Assembly (NCBI RefSeq): GCF_003217775.1
Contig: NZ_QJVJ01000014.1
Location: 1 to 64,000 of the forward strand
Length of the DNA: 64,000 bases
Direction: 5' to 3'
From: Paenibacillus flagellatus
Lineage (GTDB): Bacteria > Bacillota > Bacilli > Paenibacillales > NBRC-103111
A program made the position numbers and the translations under genes. The notes under the pieces were generated by a model, which worked only from the letters and a program-made list of their open reading frames with translations, had not been told where the DNA came from and searched no databases. Of the stretch, positions 57,265 through 64,000 are shown in pieces. Position 1 is the stretch's first letter. Every line of letters begins with the position of its first letter.

Positions 57265-58296
57265 ATGAGAAACCGCATATCCGTCCGGCCTTGGATGCCT
57301 ATCGTCACCGCGATCGCCGCCCTGCTCTCGATTACGCTGCTGCTGCCCGGTATTCTAGTAAAGCGGATATCCGGGGGAAGCTCCGATGTCGCCGCGCCCA
57401 GCGTCGCCTTGCGGGAGGAGACGAAGCCGGTCTTGATTCCGGTCTATCGGACGCGCGAGGAGCGGGTCGATCGGGTGCCGCTCGAGACGTACGTCCGCAA
57501 CGTGCTGGCCGCGGAAATGCCGGCCGAGTTCGAGCTGGAGGCGCTGAAAGCGCAGGCGATCGCCGCCCGCACCTATATCGTGAAGCGGTGGATGGACGGG
57601 GATACGTCCCAGGTGCCCGTTCAAGGTGCGCTCGTCACCGACACCGTCGCGCATCAGGCCTACGTTACCGAAGAGCAGATGAAACGGAACTGGCCGGGAG
57701 ACGAATTCGCGAAGCGGCTGGACAAGCTGAACCGCGCGGTCAATGAGACGGCGGGGTTGATCGTCACTTATCAGCATAAGCCGATCCAGGCGGCCTTCTT
57801 CTCGACCAGCAACGGTTATACCGAAAATTCGGAAGACTACTGGCGGGATTATATCCCTTACTTGCGCAGCGTGCCGAGTCCGTGGGACAAGGAGCTGTCC
57901 CCCAAATTTACGGCTACGACGACGATGAGCGTGCAAGAGTTCGCGAAGCGGCTCGGCATCGGGGCGATTCCCGCATCGGCCGGAGCCGGCGGGGGCATGA
58001 AAGTGTTGGCGACGACGGCCGGTCACCGGGTGAAGACGATGTCGGCGGGGGGCAAGACGTTTACCGGGCGGGAAGTCCGGGAGAAGCTGGAGCTGAACTC
58101 GTCGCAGTTCACCTGGAAAATTACCGGCTCGACGATCGAGATTACGACGACCGGCTACGGGCACGGCGTCGGCATGAGCCAATGGGGCGCGAACGGCATG
58201 GCGAAGGAAGGCGGCTCCGCAGAGTCGATCCTCAAATACTATTACAAAGGCGTAGAGCTGGAAAGCGCCTCCGCCTTCATCGCCCCTTCGACTTGA
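57265..58296 (+). CDS. spoIID: Stage II sporulation protein D (lytic transglycosylase)
   Basis: Mother-cell enzyme that cuts glycan strands whose stem peptides SpoIIP has removed, driving engulfment. 343 residues with one N-terminal membrane anchor (about 12-34). AAEMPAEFELEALKAQAIAARTYIVKR (about 85-111) carries the catalytic Glu; GYGHGVGMSQWGANGMA near 294-310 is the second hallmark. ATG 57265 follows ACGGAGGAATCGT. The upstream 100 bp hold an inverted repeat GTTCTAGC/GCTAGAAC; I could not read a convincing sigma-E promoter. Confidence 0.96.
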   Translation: MRNRISVRPWMPIVTAIAALLSITLLLPGILVKRISGGSSDVAAPSVALREETKPVLIPVYRTREERVDRVPLETYVRNVLAAEMPAEFELEALKAQAIAARTYIVKRWMDGDTSQVPVQGALVTDTVAHQAYVTEEQMKRNWPGDEFAKRLDKLNRAVNETAGLIVTYQHKPIQAAFFSTSNGYTENSEDYWRDYIPYLRSVPSPWDKELSPKFTATTTMSVQEFAKRLGIGAIPASAGAGGGMKVLATTAGHRVKTMSAGGKTFTGREVREKLELNSSQFTWKITGSTIEITTTGYGHGVGMSQWGANGMAKEGGSAESILKYYYKGVELESASAFIAPST

Positions 58297-58365
58297 GCTT
58301 AGGGCGCCAAGCGGTTGACGAATCCGGCCGTTTGAAAAAAATCTAGCACCGTGCATATCCCTCGC

Positions 58366-58394
58366 GTATAAAACCTATCGATCTGGCAACAATG
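58366..58394 (+). promoter_or_regulatory. Sigma-F type promoter of spoIIQ
   Basis: GTATA (58366-58370) matches -35 GYWTA; 14-bp spacer; GGCAACAATG (58385-58394) matches -10 GGNRANANTR at every position. spoIIQ is a known sigma-F gene. Confidence 0.75.
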
Positions 58395-58413
58395 GTGACT
58401 GAGGTGATATGAC

Positions 58414-59142
58414 ATGAGTGATCAAAAAGAAAAAGAGTTGCAGACTCAAGAGAGCGCTCCAAAATCGATCGATGGAGCCGTAAAGCCTTCCCGCTGGAAG
58501 CGGATGATGGCGAAGAAATGGGTATTCCCGGCGACTTACATGGCAGCAGCGGCAATTATCTTAACGTTAATGTGGGTCTATACGGATTCGGGCGTTAAGA
58601 ATTTGTCCGAAGACGACCTCGGACTCGACGTCGCCAAGACGCAGACCGTGACGGACGCCACGAACAAGCCGGATGCGCTCGCTGTAGCCGCCAACACCGA
58701 AACGATGCAATGGCCGGTCAAAGACCGCAACGAAGTGGAATTGGTGATGCAGTTTTTCGACAGCAAAGCGTCCAGCGAAGTTCGCCAAGCCGCAATGATC
58801 GAATACGGCGACACGCTGACGCCGCACGTCGGAGTCGACTTCGCCCGCCAGGACGACAAGCCGTTCGAGGTCGTCGCCGCCATGAGCGGCAAAGTGACGA
58901 GAGTGGAAAAAGACGCGATCGTCGGCTCGCTGGTCGAGATTACGCATCAAGACGGAACGGTCACGATTTACCAAAGCTTGTCCGACGTGAAGGTCGCGAA
59001 GGACGTGCAGGTGAAGAAAGGCGACGTCATCGCCTCGGCCGGACGCAACGAGCTGGAGAAAGACATGGGCAACCACGTCCACTTCGAAGTCCGGCAGAAC
59101 GGAACGCCCGTCAATCCCGAATCGCTGATCGGCGCGAAGTAA
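58414..59142 (+). CDS. spoIIQ: Stage II sporulation protein Q (LytM domain)
   Basis: Forespore membrane protein whose outer domain binds SpoIIIAH and links forespore and mother cell for engulfment and late sigma-G activity. 242 residues: cytosolic tail 1-37, one membrane helix (about 38-56), then an M23/LytM domain. Both metal motifs are intact, HxxxD (His138, Asp142) and HxH (His221, His223), unlike the degenerate B. subtilis protein. ATG follows CTGAGGTGATATGAC. Ends at a strong terminator. Confidence 0.94.
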   Translation: MSDQKEKELQTQESAPKSIDGAVKPSRWKRMMAKKWVFPATYMAAAAIILTLMWVYTDSGVKNLSEDDLGLDVAKTQTVTDATNKPDALAVAANTETMQWPVKDRNEVELVMQFFDSKASSEVRQAAMIEYGDTLTPHVGVDFARQDDKPFEVVAAMSGKVTRVEKDAIVGSLVEITHQDGTVTIYQSLSDVKVAKDVQVKKGDVIASAGRNELEKDMGNHVHFEVRQNGTPVNPESLIGAK

Positions 59143-59174
59143 TCCGAATCACCCGCTACATATAGCCGCGATGA

Positions 59175-59202
59175 AGCAGAAGGTGCGCCTTCTGCTTTTT
59201 TT
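59175..59202 (+). terminator. Terminator after spoIIQ
   Basis: GCAGAAGG (59176-59183) pairs with CCTTCTGC (59188-59195), followed by seven T residues. Confidence 0.92.
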
Positions 59203-59253
59203 GTCGTTTGCAAAAATAATTGCACCCGCAAGCTTGTCAGGCTTGGAAACAAA

Positions 59254-59281
59254 GAATATATGGCCCTGCCCCTCATATACT
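59254..59281 (+). promoter_or_regulatory. Sigma-E type promoter of spoIIID
   Basis: GAATATA (59254-59260) fits the -35 KMATATT at six of seven positions; 13-bp spacer; CATATACT (59274-59281) fits -10 CATAYAMT fully. spoIIID is sigma-E dependent in Bacillus. Confidence 0.7.
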
Positions 59282-59315
59282 GTACCAAACCAACTCGAGT
59301 AGGGAGGCGAGGGGC

Positions 59316-59603
59316 GTGCACGATTACATCAAAGAGCGTACGATCAAGATCGGTCGCAGTCTTGTGGAAACGAGGCAGACGGTCCGCACGATTGCCAAGG
59401 AATTCGGAGTTTCGAAAAGCACGGTTCATAAAGATTTGACGGAACGGCTGCCCGAGATTAACCCGGAATTGGCCAACCAGGTGAAAATGATACTGGAATA
59501 CCACAAGTCGATCCGGCATCTCCGGGGAGGCGAAGCGACGAAGGTCAAATACAAGCGCACCCGCCAATCCAAGCCGGCCGATCATTTGGTCACGGCCCGA
59601 TAA
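59316..59603 (+). CDS. spoIIID: Stage III sporulation transcription regulator SpoIIID
   Basis: Mother-cell DNA-binding protein that activates and represses sigma-E genes and helps switch to sigma-K. 95 residues. Helix-turn-helix TVRTIAKEFGVSKSTVHKDLTERL (about 24-47) and the basic C-terminal tail that also contacts DNA. The GTG at 59316 gives the family start MHDYIKERTIKIG and follows GGGAGGCGAGGGGC; a longer upstream frame (59220) is rejected. Confidence 0.97.
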   Translation: MHDYIKERTIKIGRSLVETRQTVRTIAKEFGVSKSTVHKDLTERLPEINPELANQVKMILEYHKSIRHLRGGEATKVKYKRTRQSKPADHLVTAR

Positions 59604-59655
59604 GCCTAATCGCCCCAAAACTTTCTGGCTGCCGTGCGAAACGAAAAGAGGAGTT

Positions 59656-59683
59656 TTGAAAAAGTTGTCGAAATAAGTATACT
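59656..59683 (+). promoter_or_regulatory. mbl promoter, sigma-A type
   Basis: TTGAAA (59656-59661), 16-bp spacer, TATACT (59678-59683). The -10 is within the palindrome AAGTATACTT. Confidence 0.6.
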
Positions 59684-59784
59684 TATGGTATGGCGTAAGT
59701 ATCGTAAGGACGGTTCGCCGGCGGACGAAGGAAAACGCCATGCGAAATCGGCATGGCTCCGTTATGCTCTCGGGAGGATGTAGG

Positions 59785-60786
59785 ATGTTTAGCAAAGATA
59801 TCGGAATCGATTTGGGCACGGCCAATGTACTCATTCACGTCAAAGGGCGGGGCGTCGTGCTGGATGAACCATCCGTGGTGGCGATTGAAAGCGATTCGAA
59901 GCGGGTGCTCGCGGTCGGCGAGGAAGCCCGGCGGATGGTAGGGCGTACGCCCGGCAATATCGTGGCGATCCGCCCTTTGAAAGACGGAGTAATTGCCGAT
60001 TTTGAAATTACCGAGCTCATGTTGAAGCATTTCATCTTGAAGGTCGGCGGCAAGCGTTGGTACAGCCATCCGAGAATTCTGATCTGCGCGCCAGCCAACA
60101 TCACTTCCGTCGAGCAGAAGGCGATTCGCGAGGCGGCGGAGCGAAGCGGTGCAAGGGAAGTATATCTGGAAGAAGAACCGAAGGCCGCAGCGATCGGGGC
60201 TGGAATGGACATATTCCAGCCTAGCGGCAATATGGTCGTCGACATCGGCGGAGGGACGACCGATGTCGCCGTTCTGTCCATGGGCGATATCGTCACCTCC
60301 TCCTCGATCAAAGTGGCGGGGGACAAGTTCGACGCGGCCATCATGAAATATATCAAGTCCAAGTACAAGCTGTTGATCGGAGAACGGACGTCCGAGGATA
60401 TCAAGGTCAAAATCGGAACGGTCTATTCGGATTCGCGCAAAGAGGAGATGGACATCCGGGGGCGGGACATGGTTTCGGGCTTGCCGCTGACGGTGACCAT
60501 CCGATCGGACGAAATCAAGGAAGCGCTGTGGGAGCCGGTATCGTCCATCGTCTCGGCCGCCAAGGTCGTGCTGGAGCGGACGCCTCCGGAGCTTTCGGCG
60601 GATATTATCGACCGCGGCGTCATCCTGACCGGCGGCGGCGCGCTGCTGCACGGCATCGACCAGCTGTTGGCGGACGAGCTCAAGGTGCCGGTGCTGATTG
60701 CGGACAATCCGATGAGCTGCGTCGTGCAAGGGACCGGGATCATGCTGGATAATTTGGATAAAGTTACGAAGAAAAAACTGGGCTAA
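59785..60786 (+). CDS. mbl: Rod-shape determining protein Mbl (MreB paralogue)
   Basis: Bacterial actin that guides cell-wall elongation under the membrane. 333 residues, the exact Mbl length. Phosphate-binding loops IGIDLGTANVLI (7-18) and DIGGGTTDVAVLS (about 156-168) and the adenosine motif LTGGGALLHGIDQLL are intact. ATG 59785 follows GGGAGGATG. The spoIIID-mbl-flhO order is as in Bacillus. Confidence 0.97.
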   Translation: MFSKDIGIDLGTANVLIHVKGRGVVLDEPSVVAIESDSKRVLAVGEEARRMVGRTPGNIVAIRPLKDGVIADFEITELMLKHFILKVGGKRWYSHPRILICAPANITSVEQKAIREAAERSGAREVYLEEEPKAAAIGAGMDIFQPSGNMVVDIGGGTTDVAVLSMGDIVTSSSIKVAGDKFDAAIMKYIKSKYKLLIGERTSEDIKVKIGTVYSDSRKEEMDIRGRDMVSGLPLTVTIRSDEIKEALWEPVSSIVSAAKVVLERTPPELSADIIDRGVILTGGGALLHGIDQLLADELKVPVLIADNPMSCVVQGTGIMLDNLDKVTKKKLG

Positions 60787-60834
60787 TCGTACCGATATAA
60801 GGTGTAGGATTAAACGTTTCCAGGAGGTTTCTCC

Positions 60835-61731
60835 ATGCTAAGAGGTCTGTACACCGCCGCTGCGGGCATGGTGTCCCAGCAGCGGAAGCACGATACGATC
60901 ACGAACAATATCGCCAACCTGAACACGCCCGGCTTCAAGCAAAGCCGCGCCGTTTCCCGTTCGTTTCCGGAGATGCTGATCGCGCTCATGGAAGGGAAGC
61001 CGGGCATGGAGGTCGTGAACCGGGGGCGGTTGAACACCGGCGTGCTGGCGGAAGAAGCGCTCACGGTCAACGTGCAGGGCGAAATTCGCGAGACGAACAA
61101 CCCGTTCGATTTCGCCATCGTTTCCGACATTCAAGTGGACGGGCTCCGCTTCGAGGGCGGTAAGACGATAACGGCCGACGGGCAGCGCGTGTTCCAGCCT
61201 CAAGCGTTTTTTACGGTGGCGAACGAGGCCGGGGAAGAACGGTATACGCGCAACGGCAAGTTTAGCGTGAACGAGCAGGGAGAGCTGATGACGGCGGAAG
61301 GGTTCCGCGTCCTGGGGGAAAACCGCCAGCCGATCGTCCTGATCGATCCGGCGACGCAAATCCCGATCACGAACATAACCGTCAACCGGTTCGGGCAAAT
61401 ACTCGATTCCGTGAACGGACAAGCTATCGCGGACGCGGCCGGCAATCCGATCCGGATGCTGATCTCCCGGGTGGACAACCCGGTGCGGATGATTCCGGAA
61501 GGGAGCGGCTTGTACCGGCTCGAGCAGGAAGACGCAGGAACGGTCGTTCCCGTCGCCGCGGCCGACAACGTCGAGGTGAAGCAAGGCTTCGTGGAAAGCT
61601 CCAATGTCGATCCGGCGCAAGCGATGGTCGATATCATGAGCGCGGCCCGCATGTACGAGGCGAATCAAAAAGTGGTACAAGCCTATGACAAAAGCATGGA
61701 AAAAGCCGTGAACGAAATCGGCAGAGTGTAA
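60835..61731 (+). CDS. flhO: Flagellar hook-basal body protein FlhO (FlgF/FlgG family)
   Basis: 298 residues, distal/proximal rod component. N-terminal MLRGLYTAAAGMVSQQRKHDTITNNIANLNTPGFKQ is the rod-protein export and polymerisation motif; the C-terminal AAADNVEVKQGFVESSNVDPAQAMVDIMSAARMYEANQKVV is its partner helix. ATG follows CAGGAGG. Starts 48 nt after mbl. Confidence 0.95.
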   Translation: MLRGLYTAAAGMVSQQRKHDTITNNIANLNTPGFKQSRAVSRSFPEMLIALMEGKPGMEVVNRGRLNTGVLAEEALTVNVQGEIRETNNPFDFAIVSDIQVDGLRFEGGKTITADGQRVFQPQAFFTVANEAGEERYTRNGKFSVNEQGELMTAEGFRVLGENRQPIVLIDPATQIPITNITVNRFGQILDSVNGQAIADAAGNPIRMLISRVDNPVRMIPEGSGLYRLEQEDAGTVVPVAAADNVEVKQGFVESSNVDPAQAMVDIMSAARMYEANQKVVQAYDKSMEKAVNEIGRV

Positions 61732-61743
61732 GCGAGGTAGCGT

Positions 61744-62613
61744 ATGAACCATTCGATGATCAACTCGACCGTCTCCATGCAAGGGCTGCAGCAGAAGCTT
61801 GACATCATCGCCAATAATATGGCGAACATCAATACGACCGGGTTCAAGCGCAAGGAAGCGACGTTTCACGACGTGCTGACGACGACGATGCGGCAGCCCG
61901 AAACGTTTCAGCAAGTGGGACGGATGTCGCCGCTCGGCTTGACCCAAGGCTGGGGCGCCAAGCTCAGCCAGGTTCAGACGCTGATGGCGCAAGGGTCGCT
62001 GAAGCAGACCGACATGCCAACCGATCTCGCGATCGAGGGGGACGCGCTGTTCGAAGTGACGATTCCTTCCGTCGACGAGAACGGCCAGCCGGTCACGAGG
62101 ACGGCATGGACCCGCGACGGAGCGTTCGCGCTCAAAGCGCAGCCGGGCGATACGGAGAACGTCTACTTGACGACCCAGGAAGGGCATCTCGTACTGGGCA
62201 CGGATAATCAGCCGATCCGCATCCCTAACGACACGCGGATTCGAATCGAGACCGACGGGCGCGTGCTCTCGTACAACGACCGGATACCCGGCCCTCCGGC
62301 GCAGGCAGGACAGCTGAAGCTCGTCCAAGTCGTTCGCCCGCAGCTGCTGCGCAACTTGGGCGATAACCTGTACGTGCTGCCGGAGGAGATCGACCCGGCG
62401 CTCGGCGAGGTCGTTCGGGTTGTGGCGACGGACGCCGTCAATCCCGAAGCGGCCAAAGTGAAAGTGCAGCAAGGATTTTTGGAGCAATCGAACGTCAACT
62501 TGACCGAAGAGATGACGGAGCTGATGTTGACGCAGCGGGCGTTCCAGTTGAACGCCAAAGCGCTTACGTCCGCCGACAACATGATGTATTTGGCGAATAC
62601 GCTCCGGGGTTAA
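61744..62613 (+). CDS. flhP: Flagellar hook-basal body protein FlhP (FlgF/FlgG family)
   Basis: 289 residues, second rod protein, with N-terminal SMQGLQQKLDIIANNMANINTTGFKRKEATF and C-terminal VQQGFLEQSNVNLTEEMTELMLTQRAFQLNAKAL helices. Starts 12 nt after flhO and is co-transcribed. As in Bacillus these two genes sit away from the main flagellar cluster. Confidence 0.95.
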   Translation: MNHSMINSTVSMQGLQQKLDIIANNMANINTTGFKRKEATFHDVLTTTMRQPETFQQVGRMSPLGLTQGWGAKLSQVQTLMAQGSLKQTDMPTDLAIEGDALFEVTIPSVDENGQPVTRTAWTRDGAFALKAQPGDTENVYLTTQEGHLVLGTDNQPIRIPNDTRIRIETDGRVLSYNDRIPGPPAQAGQLKLVQVVRPQLLRNLGDNLYVLPEEIDPALGEVVRVVATDAVNPEAAKVKVQQGFLEQSNVNLTEEMTELMLTQRAFQLNAKALTSADNMMYLANTLRG

Positions 62614-62636
62614 TTCGGCTTCAAGGGAGGCTTGGA

Positions 62637-62867
62637 ATGAACGATCAAGATACGAACGTTCGCGAAAGCCCGAAAGGCAAGCTTCGACCGAGATGGGCGA
62701 AAATCGTTCTGAGAGTGCTCAGAGCGCTGCTGATCCCGTTTCTCTGCCTAGTCGCCCTGATCGTCGGTTTGTGGATCGGGTATTCGTACATCGGGGGAAG
62801 AAGCGCTGCGGACGTTTGGCAATGGAGCACGTGGAAGCATTTGTTCGACCTCGTCTTTGCCACCTGA
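62637..62867 (+). CDS. EpuA-type membrane protein (annotated as RNA polymerase beta-associated)
   Basis: 76 residues: charged N terminus (PKGKLRPRWAKIVLRVLR), one membrane helix (about 30-53), short outer tail with DVWQWSTWKHLFDLV. This matches the EpuA family (PF11772), often labelled DNA-directed RNA polymerase subunit beta in Bacillales although it has no polymerase sequence. ATG follows AAGGGAGGCTTGGA. Last gene before a terminator. Confidence 0.8.
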   Translation: MNDQDTNVRESPKGKLRPRWAKIVLRVLRALLIPFLCLVALIVGLWIGYSYIGGRSAADVWQWSTWKHLFDLVFAT

Positions 62868-62868
62868 G

Positions 62869-62895
62869 ACTCCCCGCCCGGGGAGTTTTATTTTT
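62869..62895 (+). terminator. Terminator after the EpuA-type gene
   Basis: ACTCCCC (62869-62875) pairs with GGGGAGT (62880-62886), followed by TTTATTTTT. Confidence 0.9.
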
Positions 62896-62908
62896 GGGGT
62901 AACAACGG

Positions 62909-62914
62909 TATAAT
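62909..62914 (+). promoter_or_regulatory. -10 element before the phosphatidyltransferase gene
   Basis: Perfect TATAAT at 62909-62914. A weak -35 TTTATT lies about 16 bp upstream, inside the T tract of the preceding terminator. Confidence 0.5.
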
Positions 62915-62952
62915 GGATGGGTATGGAAGAACATTCCGGGGGAGAGAAACGG

Positions 62953-63480
62953 GTGAACTTGCCAAATCTGTTGACGTTATGTCGTTTCGCGCTGATCCCG
63001 ATCTACGTCGTCTTGTTCAGTACGAATCAACTGAAGACGGCTTTTCTGATTGTCGTTTTGGCAGGGGCGACCGATATTTTGGACGGTTACTTGGCTCGTA
63101 AAAGGGGACAAATTACGCAAGTCGGCGTCATGCTCGATCCGCTTGCCGACAAATGCATGATGCTCGCGGTTATCATATCGCTGCTCGCGTCCGCCATGAT
63201 ACCGTGGCAGGCGGCGGTGGCGATGTTCATTCGGGACGCCGGGATGATCGCGGGGTCCGCGTTTTTTCATTTTCGGGGCAAACGGACCGTCCCGGCGAAC
63301 AGCATGGGGAAGCTGACGACGGTATTGTACTATTTCGCGTTTCTGTTTATTTTTTTCGACTTTTCGTTCGCGGTTCCGTACCTATGGTTTGTGATCGGGG
63401 TATCGTTCGTCACGTCGATCATCTACATCGTGCTGTTTCTGTCGCTGAACCGCGAAGCCGGAACGTTCGATTCCCGATAA
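62953..63480 (+). CDS. CDP-alcohol phosphatidyltransferase
   Basis: 175 residues with about five membrane helices. The active-site motif D-x2-DG-x2-AR-x8-G-x3-D-x3-D is complete (TDILDGYLARKRGQITQVGVMLDPLADK, about 37-65). The family makes phosphatidylglycerol phosphate, cardiolipin or phosphatidylserine-type lipids; NLPNLLTLCRFALIP at the N terminus favours a PgsA-like role. GTG 62953 follows GGGGGAGAGAAACGG; an ATG at 62923 is an alternative that adds 10 residues. Confidence 0.88.
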   Translation: MNLPNLLTLCRFALIPIYVVLFSTNQLKTAFLIVVLAGATDILDGYLARKRGQITQVGVMLDPLADKCMMLAVIISLLASAMIPWQAAVAMFIRDAGMIAGSAFFHFRGKRTVPANSMGKLTTVLYYFAFLFIFFDFSFAVPYLWFVIGVSFVTSIIYIVLFLSLNREAGTFDSR

Positions 63481-63632
63481 AAAGGAGCATATGCAAGGGA
63501 CTATGTCGGAGTCCGCATCCATACGCTCCCTTATATCAACCTCCGCTACTGCAGGTCGCGAAGGGACATTCACTAGTTTAAGTTAACCGAGATTTTTTTA
63601 TACCATTGCCGGAAGGGGACGATCTTGTTTTG

Positions 63633-64000
63633 ATGGACATCAAAGACATTCAAGAGACGATACCGCATCGGTATCCGTTTTTGCTCGTGGATCGCATTTT
63701 GGAAGTGGAGGAGGGCGTTCGGGCCGTCGGGTTGAAAAACGTCACGATCAACGAGCCGTTTTTCGCCGGCCACTTTCCCGGCTATCCGGTAATGCCCGGC
63801 GTGCTGATCGCAGAAGCGCTCGCCCAGGTGGCGGCCGTCGCGATGCTTCGCTCGGAGGCGAATCGAGGGAAAATCGGCTTGCTGGCCGGCATCGACCAGT
63901 TTCGGTTCCGCGACCAGGTGAAGCCGGGCGATACGCTTATTCTGGAGATGGAAATTACACGGATGAAAGGCACGATCGGCAAAGGCCGCGGCGTCGCCAA
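63633..64000 (+). CDS. fabZ: 3-hydroxyacyl-[ACP] dehydratase FabZ (partial, runs off the window)
   Basis: The first 122 codons are visible and the 3' end lies outside the window. [23 protein letters not shown] is the family start; the active-site His lies in [21 protein letters not shown] with the catalytic Glu after it. It dehydrates 3-hydroxyacyl-ACP in fatty-acid elongation in the cytosol. ATG 63633 follows GGAAGGGG at 14 nt; a TTG directly before it (63630) could also be used. fabZ after flhP is the Bacillus order. Confidence 0.93.
   Translation, partial: MDIKDIQETIPHRYPFLLVDRILEVEEGVRAVGLKNVTINEPFFAGHFPGYPVMPGVLIAEALAQVAAVAMLRSEANRGKIGLLAGIDQFRFRDQVKPGDTLILEMEITRMKGTIGKGRGVA

Noticed and set aside
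63491-63590. A 31-codon frame (MQGTMSESASIRS...) between the phosphatidyltransferase and fabZ
   Set aside because: It has a ribosome-binding-site-like AAAGGAG but is very short and shows no recognisable features; more likely leader sequence with an AAGGGA/TCCCTT pairing.

Overview
The window comes from a spore-forming, flagellated, respiring Firmicute with a GC-rich genome, most likely a member of the Paenibacillaceae (Paenibacillus or Cohnella type). The signs are endospore genes (spoIIR, spoIID, spoIIQ, spoIIID and an SspP-type spore protein), a Bacillales gene order, an SLH-domain surface protease, a copper-amine-oxidase-type stalk protein, strong GGAGG ribosome binding sites and frequent GTG/TTG starts. 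Nearly everything is chromosomal core. I see no prophage, complete insertion sequence or CRISPR array.

Layout. 1-7.9 kb: the end of an rRNA operon (5S), a secreted glycosidase-like lipoprotein, then guaB, dacA, pdxS-pdxT, serS and tRNA-Ser, which is the order found just right of oriC in Bacillus. 7.9-10.5 kb: a duplicated tRNA-Ser tail, three small genes including an SspP homologue, an untranslated structured-RNA candidate, an alpha/beta hydrolase and two tRNAs (the last three on the minus strand or standing alone). 10.5-19.9 kb: accessory genes for lipoteichoic-acid-type polymer synthesis, a short UvrC-like nuclease, an HD-GYP protein, a Crp/Fnr regulator, a membrane chemoreceptor, an aldo/keto reductase, a stalk-domain protein and tadA. 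19.9-21 kb: two clusters of DnaA boxes flanking a glucosaminidase gene.

21-33.5 kb: ychF, prfA-prmC, spoIIR, a LacI-type regulator on the minus strand, then ywlC, mntP, ywlE, rpiB-ywlG-glyA behind a ZTP riboswitch, upp and wecB. 33.6-41.1 kb: the complete atp operon (atpZ-type gene, atpI, BEFHAGDC), with hairpin repeats in front of atpG, atpD and atpC. 41.2-52.3 kb: a small orphan gene and an 11-subunit complex I operon (nuoABCDHIJKLMN, no nuoEFG). 52.4-64 kb: an SLH subtilase, ywzB, murA, spoIID, spoIIQ, spoIIID, mbl, flhO, flhP, an EpuA-type gene, a CDP-alcohol phosphatidyltransferase and the start of fabZ.

How it works together. The right half is energy metabolism (complex I builds the proton gradient that F1Fo uses) next to cell-wall and sporulation genes. 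SpoIIR signals from forespore to mother cell, SpoIIQ bridges the two membranes, SpoIID remodels peptidoglycan during engulfment and SpoIIID continues the mother-cell programme; sigma-F and sigma-E type promoters can be read in front of spoIIR, spoIIQ and spoIIID. Purine and one-carbon supply (guaB, rpiB, glyA, upp) is partly tied together by the ZTP riboswitch. The observations I rank highest are the DnaA-box clusters, the 40-bp hairpin array before atpD, the uncharacterised RNA at 8.9-9.1 kb, and a possible readthrough-blocking hairpin over the spoIIR ribosome binding site.
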